Below are positions 15,168 through 21,356 of a stretch of 21,930 nucleotides of DNA, one piece after another (the first letter of the stretch is position 1; each line of letters begins with the position of its first letter). The stretch is from positions 1 through 21,930 of IMG/VR virus record IMGVR_UViG_3300015371_000205; one strand, given 5' to 3'. The notes below the pieces were generated by a model, which saw nothing but the letters and a program-made list of their open reading frames with translations, searched no databases and was not told the DNA's origin. Origin of the DNA: a virus. Made by a program: the position numbers and the translations under genes.

Positions 15168-15365
15168 ATGCGTGAGAGTGACCGGGCGGCCATAGACCGC
15201 CGGGCGGAAGAGCTGGCGGCCGAAGCCCCCGAGCTGTCCCCGGAGGCCCTGGCCCGGCTCCGCCGCTTGACTAACCCGCCGAAGACACCACGGCCGGGCC
15301 GCCACCGGAAGTCCCATGGGCCGCTTTCCGATGAGCCCCCAACCCTTGGGGACGGGCGGACCTGA
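15168..15365 (+). CDS. Small helical protein of unknown function (65 residues)
   Basis: ATG 15168 is preferred over ATG 15156. The protein begins with a charged helix, SDRAAIDRRAEELAAEAPELS, then PEALARLRRL, a form common in small actinobacterial and phage proteins of unknown role. The C-terminal half is Pro/Arg/Gly-rich. Its last 95 bases overlap the convergent Lsr2-like gene, so the tail may not be constrained. No ribosome site is clear. Confidence 0.45.
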   Translation: MRESDRAAIDRRAEELAAEAPELSPEALARLRRLTNPPKTPRPGRHRKSHGPLSDEPPTLGDGRT

Positions 15366-15819
15366 ATTCGCATCCCGGCTCGGGGCACGCGTAGGGCTCG
15401 GGCTTGCCGTATGCCTTGGCCATGGTCATCCCGTCATGGTTGGCCCGTAGGTGGCTTGCCAGCGCCACCCGGTTAGCCGGGACCGCCTCACACCCGGCTA
15501 TGGGGCAGGGGACCGGGACCATAGACCCGTTAGCGGGCTCCGTAGGGGCCGCGTGAGAGCTTGCCGGGGCCGGGGTGGACTCCCGGGCCGCCGTAGCCTT
15601 ACGGGGCTTCCTAGGGCCGTCAATGACGCGGCCCACCGCCCCGAGCATCACGGCCAAGTCCTCTAGTGTCTTACCGTCCGCCCGGCAAAGATCCACGGAC
15701 CACGTGGTGGGCTTGGTGGCATCGGGGCCCAACAGGGTTACTTCCCACGCCAGCCCCGGAACCTCCGCCTCTTCGGTGTGTAGGTGCGCATCGCACATCG
15801 TGACAATCTTTTGAGCCAT
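15271..15819 (-). CDS. Lsr2-like N-terminus fused to two C2H2 zinc fingers
   Basis: 182-residue DNA-binding protein. Residues 1-66 resemble the dimerisation domain of Lsr2, the actinobacterial nucleoid silencer: an MAQKIVTMCD start, a beta strand, and a SVDLC strand followed by a helix ending GRVID. A basic, Pro/Ala-rich linker (68-104) leads to two C2H2 fingers, C105/C110/H123/H128 and C145/C150/H163/H168, in place of the usual Lsr2 DNA-binding domain. It is the last gene of the leftward operon with the repressor. ATG 15819 follows the previous stop closely, with GGCGGGA upstream; a GTG just before is possible. It may silence phage or host genes in lysogeny (inference). Confidence 0.72.
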   Translation of the reverse strand: MAQKIVTMCDAHLHTEEAEVPGLAWEVTLLGPDATKPTTWSVDLCRADGKTLEDLAVMLGAVGRVIDGPRKPRKATAARESTPAPASSHAAPTEPANGSMVPVPCPIAGCEAVPANRVALASHLRANHDGMTMAKAYGKPEPYACPEPGCEFRSARPQGLGAHRKAAHGTSGGGPAVVSSAG

Positions 15820-15822
15820 CAC

Positions 15823-16176
15823 TCATCCCGCCTTGGTGTTTGTCTTCTCTAGCCAACGGGTGAGAGCTTCCAACCGGAACGTGTCCCGGGACAGCCCTTC
15901 CCTGTTGAGCACCTTTGTGGCCAAGTATCCGTCCGCGTAGGTGTAACCGTTCCGGATGACGTGGCCCCGCCTGTCTAGCACCTGGCGGCGTATGGAGCGG
16001 CAAGACTGGCAAACCAAGCTCCGGTCAAACACGCGGGCCGTGGGGTCCCACGTGACCGTGGAATCGCGCCACACGTGGCCAAGCTCCCGGCAATGTAGGG
16101 CTTTGTCCGACAGGCTTTGTGCAAAGGATGATGCGTCCCGTAGTTCGGGCTCATCGGTACGTCTGACTGCTCTCAC
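15823..16176 (-). CDS. Zinc-ribbon-like protein of the lysogeny operon
   Basis: 117 residues from GTG 16176, which follows GGAAGGGA by seven bases; the frame continues upstream to TTG 16221 but without a ribosome site. The core has LHCRELGHVW, then RSLVCQSCRSIRRQVLDRRGHVIRNGY and YADGYLA. The C-x2-C plus the earlier Cys/His suggest zinc binding. Proteins with this C-x2-C and YxYxDGYL layout occur in actinobacteriophages, with no known function. It ends three bases before the Lsr2-like ATG, so the two are likely co-translated. Confidence 0.6.
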   Translation of the reverse strand: MRAVRRTDEPELRDASSFAQSLSDKALHCRELGHVWRDSTVTWDPTARVFDRSLVCQSCRSIRRQVLDRRGHVIRNGYTYADGYLATKVLNREGLSRDTFRLEALTRWLEKTNTKAG

Positions 16177-16191
16177 GTGGGGGTCCCTTCC

Positions 16192-16221
16192 CGGGTAGGG
16201 GTGAGCGTTGCCAAGCGTCAA
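16192..16221 (-). promoter_or_regulatory. Candidate leftward promoter between repressor and zinc-ribbon genes
   Basis: On the minus strand TTGACG (16221-16216) is followed after 18 bases by TACCCG (16197-16192), with the GTG start about 16 bases further on. The -35 is good, the -10 poor. It would give the Lsr2-like and zinc-ribbon genes transcription independent of the repressor, which ends upstream at a strong hairpin. Confidence 0.35.
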
Positions 16222-16226
16222 AGTAG

Positions 16227-16265
16227 CCGGGCGGCCCCGTCTAGTGAAGAGGCGGGGCCGCCCGG
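16227..16265 (-). terminator. Strong hairpin after the repressor gene
   Basis: CCGGGCGGCCCCG (16227-16239) and CGGGGCCGCCCGG (16253-16265) form a perfect 13-bp stem with a 13-base loop, eight bases after the repressor stop in the direction of transcription. On the minus strand CTACTTTG follows, a weak U-tract. It would end or attenuate transcription from the repressor promoter before the zinc-ribbon gene. Confidence 0.7.
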
Positions 16266-16273
16266 GCGTGTCG

Positions 16274-16633
16274 TCAGCTAGCTACGCGTAAGCGTTTGAG
16301 AGCTTGCGCGGTTGCCAGCACCACTTCCAATTGTTGGTCCGTCAACCCTTCCGCGTGGGCCATGAGCGTGGCCACCAACACGCGGGGTGGGGGTTGGTCC
16401 CCACCGTTCTGACGCTCCGCCGCCACCTGACGGACGGACTCAACAGAGACACCCAAGCCACGCGCCAACGCTTCCAAAGTCGAGTGACGTGGCCACGTGT
16501 TCACACTGTCCGGCCGGTTGACCAAGCCCGACAGTGTTTGCCTACTCATCCCCCCACGCTTGGCAATCCCGGACAGCGTGTCCCCGGTCCTCTCGCAGTG
16601 AGCTAACACAAGCTCCGCCAATGCGTTTTGCAT
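16274..16633 (-). CDS. Helix-turn-helix repressor (probable immunity repressor)
   Basis: 119-residue XRE/Cro-CI-type protein. Residues about 3-68 hold the DNA-binding domain, with the recognition region SGIAKRGGMSRQTLSGLVN and a following LEALARGLGVSVESVRQV helix. The C-terminal third (VLVATLMAHAEGLTDQQLEV) is helical, perhaps for dimerisation. ATG 16633 follows TAGGGG by eight bases. It is divergently placed from the early operon, whose first gene is an HTH protein, the normal repressor/Cro-Xis switch layout. Which operators it binds is not known. Confidence 0.75.
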   Translation of the reverse strand: MQNALAELVLAHCERTGDTLSGIAKRGGMSRQTLSGLVNRPDSVNTWPRHSTLEALARGLGVSVESVRQVAAERQNGGDQPPPRVLVATLMAHAEGLTDQQLEVVLATAQALKRLRVAS

Positions 16634-16939
16634 GATGCTTACCCCTAACCCTTGACGCGGACCGCCGCCCCCCCGGGCGGGTCCGTGGGGTGTGACTATG
16701 CCTCACCTGGCGGTGTTTGCACCTGCCAAACGCTCTTTGGTTCCCCAAGTCACGTGATGGCAAGCGGACGGCCGGTTTGGTCCCGGGTGGTGTCAAAAGA
16801 AAAGTGTCGGCCCTGTCTGGCGTGTCGGACGGCCATGGGCGTAGGACAGGGGTACGGGCTCCGGTATGGGCGGGCCCCACCCCCCGGCCCCCTGGCGGGC
16901 CGCCCCACCCACACACCCCCGACACTCGGGAGCCCTGCC
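16634..16939. promoter_or_regulatory. Divergent control region of the lysis-lysogeny switch
   Basis: About 300 bases with no convincing gene, between the leftward repressor and the rightward early operon. Seen in it: CGGACC (16659-16664 area) and its inverse GGTCCG (about 16679-16685) around a GC-rich block; an inverted repeat GTGTTTG/CAAACGC with a seven-base spacer (16713-16733), 6 of 7 matched; TTGG-TTCC-CCAA near 16738-16749; and a bulged GC-rich hairpin (TGGGCGGGCCC 16867-16877 with GGGCCGCCCCA 16897-16907). Operators, promoters and an attenuator are expected here, but no single promoter is convincing. Confidence 0.5.
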
Positions 16940-17242
16940 ATGCCCGAAACCTTCCCCACGCTGGACCCGGCAACCGGTGAGTTAATCCCGGTCCTCTACT
17001 ACGCCATAGAGGAGGCCGCCGAAATGTTGCACGTATCCGCCTCTTCGGTCCGCCGCCGGATCCTGGCCGGTGAGTGGCCACACCTGACTATCGCCCGAAG
17101 TCATTGGATGAGCGCGGAAAACATTGGATGGGTGGTGGCCCAATCCACCGTGGACCCGCCCCCCTTTCCCGGAATCCCCACCGGAGGACCCCCCAAGCTA
17201 GGCACCCCGCTATCGGACAAAGACCTAGAGGGGATCCGGTAA
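16940..17242 (+). CDS. MerR-type HTH protein: excisionase or Cro-like regulator
   Basis: 100-residue protein starting at ATG 16940 after GGGAG. Residues about 21-65 match the excisionase/MerR-like HTH: YAIEEAAEMLHVSASSVRRR, then ILAGEWPHLTIARSHWMSAENIGWVV, with the typical Trp and a basic recognition region. First gene of the early rightward operon, overlapping the next by TAATG. It may control integrase direction or repress the early promoter; with a serine integrase, either role is open. Confidence 0.68.
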   Translation: MPETFPTLDPATGELIPVLYYAIEEAAEMLHVSASSVRRRILAGEWPHLTIARSHWMSAENIGWVVAQSTVDPPPFPGIPTGGPPKLGTPLSDKDLEGIR

Positions 17243-18039
17243 TGGCGTCCCGGTTGGAATTCAAAGAGGCCCGCCACACGTACCGGTTGGATGGGGCCCC
17301 CGTCCCTGGCGTCACCACCACGATTAACCGCGCTCATGAAAAGCCCGGGCTTGTGTGGTCCGCCGCGAAAGAGGCCGCCGGTTGGGCCGCCGAACACGTG
17401 GCCCTATTGGACGAATCGCGGCCGGAAGCGTGGATCCGGGAAGCCACCGGGATCCACCGGGAGCTATGGAACGCCAGCGGGAAGCGGGGGACGCTCTTGC
17501 ACGATGCGGCCCGGCAATTGGTGGCCGGGGATCCGATCACCCCGGAAACCGATGGGGAGCCCTGGCCGGATGACGTGGTGGCTTCCGCCTACCAATTGGC
17601 CCGTTTCATGGACGAATGGGACGTGGACCCGGAGTGGACAGAAAGGCCCGTGTTCCACACCGAACACCTTTGGGCCGGGACCGTGGACCTAATCGCCCGG
17701 ATCCGGGACGGCCGCCGGGTGCTGTTCGATTACAAAACCGGCAAGACAGGCATTTACCCCAAGGATGCTTTGCAATTGGCCACCTACCGGCACGCCACCC
17801 ACATACAAATATCGGTTTCAACCAATGGAGAGGAGCCCGAGCTAATGGACCGCCCAATGCCCGAAGTGGATGAGGCCGCGTGTGTGTGGATCCGGCCCGA
17901 TTTCTATGAGGTTCGCCCGGTCCGCGCGGACCGCCTGTCTTATGACGTATTCCGCCACATGATGCCGGTGGCCCGGTGGGTGTCCTGGCCCGTCCAAGAA
18001 TCGGTTTACCCGCCCCAAGAGATTCCGGCCGCATCATGA
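17242..18039 (+). CDS. RecB/Cas4-like PD-(D/E)XK exonuclease
   Basis: 265-residue nuclease that probably resects DNA ends for the annealing protein encoded two genes later. Motifs in order: H87 in GTLLHDAA, E135 in EWTERPVF, D149 in GTVDLIA, then D163-x-K165 in LFDYKTGK, and QLATYR (Q178, Y182), the QxxxY motif of RecB/Cas4-type nucleases. No Cys cluster is visible, so it is not a [4Fe-4S] Cas4. ATG 17242 overlaps the previous stop. The ERF-type protein in the same operon makes a recombination system likely. Confidence 0.83.
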   Translation: MASRLEFKEARHTYRLDGAPVPGVTTTINRAHEKPGLVWSAAKEAAGWAAEHVALLDESRPEAWIREATGIHRELWNASGKRGTLLHDAARQLVAGDPITPETDGEPWPDDVVASAYQLARFMDEWDVDPEWTERPVFHTEHLWAGTVDLIARIRDGRRVLFDYKTGKTGIYPKDALQLATYRHATHIQISVSTNGEEPELMDRPMPEVDEAACVWIRPDFYEVRPVRADRLSYDVFRHMMPVARWVSWPVQESVYPPQEIPAAS

Positions 18040-18212
18040 CCGGCCCGGAATTGGATGACGCCCAAACGGCCATGCTCCGGTTTGAGTGTGGGCTATGTGG
18101 CGCGCTGTCCGGTCAATGGTGTGTGACCAAGAGCGGCCGCCGCTCCGGTTATCTCCATTCGGACCGTTACTACCAATGGCGGGGGGTCCGCGATGAGCAC
18201 CAATCCCAATGA
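18036..18212 (+). CDS. Small phage zinc-binding protein (58 residues)
   Basis: Starts within ATGA overlapping the exonuclease stop. The core FECGLCGALSGQWCVTKSGR and the His in GYLHSDR match a short zinc-binding module that is widespread in actinobacteriophages (C-x2-C, then a third Cys about ten residues later, then His). A second copy with more residues lies at 20498. Probable nucleic-acid binding; role unknown. It overlaps the next gene by 20 bases. Confidence 0.65.
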   Translation: MTGPELDDAQTAMLRFECGLCGALSGQWCVTKSGRRSGYLHSDRYYQWRGVRDEHQSQ

Positions 18213-18387
18213 GCATTGGTTAACCCGGGATCACGTGTTGGTCATCCAAGCGGCCCGGAACATGGCCGATTCACCTATGTACGCCGAACAGCTTTGGGCG
18301 GAAGCGGAACACCCGGAACGGGCCGCCATGCAATTACTGGACCTACTCATTCGGGAGCGTGTTGGTGATGGCCCGCCCGTTGGATGA
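18193..18387 (+). CDS. Small acidic helical protein (64 residues)
   Basis: ATG 18193 lies inside the end of the previous gene, and its own end overlaps the ERF gene by 20 bases. The protein is acidic with helical segments HVLVIQAARNMADSPMYAEQ and ERAAMQLLDLLIRERV. No motif is recognised. Being between a nuclease and an annealing protein, it may assist recombination, but this is only context. Confidence 0.5.
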   Translation: MSTNPNEHWLTRDHVLVIQAARNMADSPMYAEQLWAEAEHPERAAMQLLDLLIRERVGDGPPVG

Positions 18388-19237
18388 GCTGGCCGGGGCC
18401 CTGGCAGCTTTCCAAGCGGAAGTCCCGGTCATCCCCAAGAAACAGACAGCCAAGATAGAAACCGAGCGGGGCCGGAACTACTCATACACATACGCGGACC
18501 TGGCCACGATTGCACCGGTTGTCATGCCCCTGTTGGCCAAACACGGGTTGGCATTCCTGGCCCTGCCCACGGCCCGGAAAGAGGCCCCGCCGGTGTTGGT
18601 GGGGATGCTCATTCACACGTCCGGCCAATTCGTCCGGGGTGAATTACCGATCACGGGCCGGACTCCCCAAGAAATCGGGAGTAGCTTGACGTACGGCCGC
18701 CGCTATCTGTTGGGCTGTTTAACCGGTGTGGTTACCGATGACGATGATGACGGGGCCCTGGCCGAACGGGCATCCAAGGCCCGTAAGGCCCCCGAGCGGC
18801 CACCGGGGGTGGACCCCCAACCCCCGGTGGCCCCACCGATTCCCATACAACGGAAACGGACCCAACGGGCCCCGGTTACGGAGCGTGAACCGGCCCCGGC
18901 CGAAGAGCCCCCCCACGGGACTCGGCCGGGACCGGACAAAGGTGAGGATAAGCCAAGTCCCCCCATGCGGGAGCCCCAACGCCGGGCCCTGTTTGCGGCC
19001 GTGGGCCAAGCCCTACCGGACGCCCAACGGGAAGAGCGGCTGGCCCTTTGTTCTGCCGTGTTGGGCCGCCGGGTGGAATCGTCCAATGACTTAAACATGG
19101 CGGAAGTCTCTTCCATCCTCCGTTGGTTAGAGGACTTCCAAGCTGGCCGGGAAGCGTGGCAGTTTGACCCGGAACTAGGGCTCGGATACGTGTGGCCCAC
19201 GGACCCGCCCACCGATGAGCCGGGGCCGCCGGTATGA
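18368..19237 (+). CDS. erf: ERF-family single-strand annealing protein
   Basis: Anneals complementary single strands in phage recombination. The 289-residue protein has ERF-family features: VIPKKQTAKIETERGRNYSY with YTYADLATI at residues 30-45, KHGLAFLALP near 60, and SLTYGRRYLLGCLTGVVTDDDDD near 105-125. A Pro-rich linker (about 135-200) leads to a C-terminal helical region. ATG 18368 is chosen; GTG 18365 and two earlier starts are possible after GGGAG. It overlaps the next gene by ATGA. Paired with the upstream nuclease, it forms an exonuclease/annealing system. Confidence 0.85.
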   Translation: MARPLDELAGALAAFQAEVPVIPKKQTAKIETERGRNYSYTYADLATIAPVVMPLLAKHGLAFLALPTARKEAPPVLVGMLIHTSGQFVRGELPITGRTPQEIGSSLTYGRRYLLGCLTGVVTDDDDDGALAERASKARKAPERPPGVDPQPPVAPPIPIQRKRTQRAPVTEREPAPAEEPPHGTRPGPDKGEDKPSPPMREPQRRALFAAVGQALPDAQREERLALCSAVLGRRVESSNDLNMAEVSSILRWLEDFQAGREAWQFDPELGLGYVWPTDPPTDEPGPPV

Positions 19238-19599
19238 GGCCGCTTTGGCATTACACATGCGAACACGGGTGGGCCAGCTTGGGCGAAGAGGGTTACGTGA
19301 TTCCGGGCCGGAAGCTGTCCGAACGGGCCACCACCATGGCGGGCCAATTCTCGTGGTTCACAGACCTGGCCGTCCCTATCCGGGACGCGCTCGGGCTCAC
19401 TCAACAGCTAGCCAAATGTGACCGGACCGCCTACCGGTATCGCGTTACGGATCCGGTGGACGTGTGGCCGTGGGTGGAATGGGCCCGGTTGATTCCTAGG
19501 GATGACCGGGTGGCATTAGAGGCCGCACCCGGGGCCCGGCCCAAACATTGGTACGTGGCCGTGTTGCCGGTGCCCGTAGTGCTGGACCTACGGCCATGA
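19234..19599 (+). CDS. Protein of unknown function with HYT motif, possibly ADP-ribosyltransferase-like
   Basis: 121-residue protein overlapping the ERF stop by ATGA. It begins LWHYTCEHGWASLGEEGYVIPG (about residues 4-25): a hydrophobic residue, H6-Y7-T8, a helix and G20. It continues with QFSWFTDLAV (about 38-46) and CDRTAYRYRVTD. The early H-Y-T, the short helix with a following Gly-x-(I/V)-x-P, and a later S/W/F-T-D strand resemble the layout of small ADP-ribosyltransferase-fold proteins. The catalytic Glu cannot be placed with confidence. It could be a host-modifying enzyme or a conserved phage protein of another fold. Confidence 0.55.
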   Translation: MRPLWHYTCEHGWASLGEEGYVIPGRKLSERATTMAGQFSWFTDLAVPIRDALGLTQQLAKCDRTAYRYRVTDPVDVWPWVEWARLIPRDDRVALEAAPGARPKHWYVAVLPVPVVLDLRP

Positions 19600-19910
19600 C
19601 TGACCGGCCGGTGGATCCTCACACCCACGCCCGGACCACGGACCCGGCCACAAGCCACCTGGCGGCCGCCCGGCTCACTGACAAAACCACCATGCTCCGG
19701 AAGCTCTTATGGGCGTACGCGGTCCGCCCCATGACCGCCGAAGAGGCGTCCGACTATTGCGGATATAGCGCGGCGGACGGGGCGTGGAAACGGTCAAGTG
19801 ACCTAGCCGCGCGGGGATTGATTGCCGATACCGATTACGCCCGGCCGGGCCGCTCCGGGCGGTTGCAAATCGTCCGCGAAATCACCCAAGCGGGAAGGAA
19901 CGCGTTATGA
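19596..19910 (+). CDS. Winged-helix DNA-binding protein
   Basis: 104 residues from ATG 19596, inside the stop of the previous gene. It opens with the ARTTDPATSHLAA motif, then LRKLLWAYAVRPMTAEEASDYCG, WKRSSDLAARGLIADTDYARPG and a RLQIVREITQAGR strand-helix. This is the usual arrangement of a small phage winged-helix protein. It probably binds DNA in replication or regulation. Overlaps the next gene by ATGA. Confidence 0.68.
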   Translation: MTDRPVDPHTHARTTDPATSHLAAARLTDKTTMLRKLLWAYAVRPMTAEEASDYCGYSAADGAWKRSSDLAARGLIADTDYARPGRSGRLQIVREITQAGRNAL

Positions 19911-20263
19911 CGCTCACTAATCGCCAACGGGGGGACTATTTCGAAAGACAGGTCCGGGACACATTGCAGGAACACGGGTGGTTGGTGATCCGGTCCGCCG
20001 GATCCCTAGGGGTGGCCGATCTATGGGCCGCCCGCCATGACCGGACACTCATGTTGGTTTCCTGCAAAATCTCGGGCCGCATTGACCCGGCCGAACGGAC
20101 CGCGCTACTGGACGCGGCGGAAGTGGCCGGGGCTCGGGCGGTGGTGGCCATGCGTCCACGCGGGGGCCGGGTGACCGTGGCCGCCATTGTCCGGGGCACC
20201 AAACACCTAGTCCCGTTGGAAACGTTGCACGTCCCTACCCGCCAACGGGTGGTGGCCACGTGA
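19907..20263 (+). CDS. Holliday-junction-resolvase-like PD-(D/E)XK nuclease
   Basis: 118-residue protein of archaeal-Hjc-like pattern. E13 lies in RGDYFERQVRDTLQEHGW, D38 in GVADLWA, and S52-x-K54 in LMLVSCKISGRID. A typical GSLGVADL loop precedes the second acid. The usual E-x-K is S-x-K here, as in some related phage nucleases. It would resolve branched DNA from recombination or replication, in keeping with the ERF and exonuclease genes upstream. Starts in ATGA and ends in GTGA overlaps. Confidence 0.75.
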   Translation: MTLTNRQRGDYFERQVRDTLQEHGWLVIRSAGSLGVADLWAARHDRTLMLVSCKISGRIDPAERTALLDAAEVAGARAVVAMRPRGGRVTVAAIVRGTKHLVPLETLHVPTRQRVVAT

Positions 20264-20496
20264 CCATGGACGGATTGGACCCGCCGGGCGTCCAGCTAGC
20301 CCTATTCCCGGTCACCATGCCCGCCGTGGTCGAAAGCGTGGTCCACCGGGCCCGATGGGGGCCGGACGGTTGGTCATGCGCGTGTGGGGCTGGCCGAATC
20401 TGGCCGGACCGGTCCATTCCACGCGCCAAACAGGCGGCCGCCACCCACATAAGGGCCGCTCGGAAGCGGGCCGCAAAGAGCCCTGACCGGCCATGA
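20260..20496 (+). CDS. Small Cys-containing protein of unknown function (78 residues)
   Basis: GTG 20260 overlaps the nuclease stop; ATG 20266 is an alternative. The protein has LALFPVTMPAVVESVVHRARWG, then SCACGAGRIWPDRS and a basic helix AKQAAATHIRAARKRAAK at the C-terminus. The C-x-C and basic tail suggest nucleic-acid contact; no known family is recognised. It sits next to a zinc protein. Confidence 0.5.
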   Translation: MTMDGLDPPGVQLALFPVTMPAVVESVVHRARWGPDGWSCACGAGRIWPDRSIPRAKQAAATHIRAARKRAAKSPDRP

Positions 20497-20497
20497 C

Positions 20498-20764
20498 ATG
20501 GCCACCCCTAGCCCCTGGCGGTTAATCCTCCGGTCATACCCCTGTCCCACATGTGGGGCCGCCGTAGGGGAGCCATGCGTCACCACGTCCGGGAAAACCG
20601 CCGACATAGAACACGCCGAACGGGCCCGGTACGCCGACAGGTGCCCGAAATGTGGGACCCGGTTGGATGCCAGCTCCGAGCCGGGGGACCTATGCGGCCG
20701 GTGCCAAGTGGTCCGCTCATTGGAAGTGGAACGGTTGACCAAGTGGAAGCGGTTAGACCCATGA
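20498..20764 (+). CDS. Phage zinc-binding protein with two Cys modules (88 residues)
   Basis: Module 1, PCPTCGAAVGEPCVTTSGK with H in EHAER (about residues 15-40), is the same C-x2-C/third-Cys/His module as at 18036. Module 2, CPKCGTRLDASSEPGDLCGRC (about 49-69), is a C-x2-C ... C-x2-C zinc ribbon. A basic helix (VERLTKWKR) ends the protein. ATG 20498 follows the previous stop by one base. Probable DNA or RNA binding in replication or early control. Confidence 0.65.
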   Translation: MATPSPWRLILRSYPCPTCGAAVGEPCVTTSGKTADIEHAERARYADRCPKCGTRLDASSEPGDLCGRCQVVRSLEVERLTKWKRLDP

Positions 20765-20937
20765 GCACTACCGGCCCCCTGGCCGAATTCGTGGAAAGGC
20801 TGTTACGGACCACGGATCCGGATATGACCGTGGGTGAATTCGTGGCCCTGCTGGACGGATGGTTAGCGGAAGGGTTGCTAGTCCGGCCCCCGGATGACCC
20901 ACCGGGAACGTACCGGTTCCACGTCCCGGGGCCGTGA
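20761..20937 (+). CDS. Small acidic protein (58 residues)
   Basis: Begins in ATGA overlapping the previous stop and ends one base into the next ATG (TGATG). It is acidic, with helices PLAEFVERLLRTTD and VGEFVALLDGWLAEGLLV and a Pro-rich end. No motif recognised. The tight gene packing with the next wHTH protein hints at a partner role only. Confidence 0.5.
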   Translation: MSTTGPLAEFVERLLRTTDPDMTVGEFVALLDGWLAEGLLVRPPDDPPGTYRFHVPGP

Positions 20938-21272
20938 TGGGCTCCCGGCAAATCCGGCGGGTTAAGCGGTCGCTCATGGGCGAGGAACGGTTACCCATGG
21001 CGTGCCGGTGCGCCATGGTGTGGATGGCATGGCACGCGTTGGACGGAAAAGGGAAACACCCGGATGACCCGCCCGGAGTGTATTGGGGCGGCCACGCTGA
21101 ATTGGCGTTGGAAGTATTCGGGGCCACGCCCAAACCGGCCACCCGTAAACGGGAGATAACACGGGTTATCCGGGAATTGGAAAGGCGGAAACTAATAGAG
21201 GCGTACGCCAACACGCCCGGCGGCCGTGTCGCATATCGACTACTGCCAACGGAGCTGGACGGGGGTGGGTAA
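20937..21272 (+). CDS. Winged-helix protein, candidate replication initiator
   Basis: 111 residues from ATG 20937, in a TGATG overlap; GTG 20934 is possible. It starts basic (RQIRRVKRSLMGEERLPMA), has a Trp/Met-rich helix CAMVWMAWHALDG, a Pro/Gly turn, and ends with a winged-helix-like REITRVIRELERRKLIEAYANTPGGRVAYRLL. Its stop lies inside the first of four 23-24 bp repeats, a common arrangement for an initiator gene beside its own origin. No helicase or primase is seen, so this is the best initiator candidate in the window. The initiator role is inference. Confidence 0.6.
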   Translation: MGSRQIRRVKRSLMGEERLPMACRCAMVWMAWHALDGKGKHPDDPPGVYWGGHAELALEVFGATPKPATRKREITRVIRELERRKLIEAYANTPGGRVAYRLLPTELDGGG

Positions 21273-21351
21273 TACGTCACCCCTAGCGGTGGGTGATGAC
21301 CCACCGGGGGGGTGGGTGATGACCCACCGGGGGGGTGGGTAATACGTCACC
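21264..21351 (+). repeat. Four iteron-like repeats, candidate replication origin
   Basis: Repeats start at 21264, 21288, 21311 and 21334 (spacings 24, 23, 23 bp). The outer two share GGTGGGTAATACGTCACC; the inner two are GGTGGGTGATGACCCACC, a near-perfect palindrome with a 7-bp stem. The order is A-B-B-A, the two A units being 70 bp apart and identical over 23 bp (21261-21283 and 21331-21353). About two helical turns between units fits initiator-binding iterons. They begin inside the stop of a winged-helix gene. Repeat geometry is seen directly; origin function is inferred. Confidence 0.6.
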
Positions 21352-21356
21352 CCCTT

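Noticed and set aside
16652-16939. Coding extension upstream of the MerR-type HTH gene
   Set aside because: The translation is Pro/Gly/Arg/Cys-rich without domain features, and the region has the character of a divergent control region; ATG 16940 has GGGAG upstream.
21264-21351. CRISPR array
   Set aside because: Units are palindromic and directly adjacent with 5-6 bp between cores, no unique spacers, no cas genes. The geometry is iteron-like.
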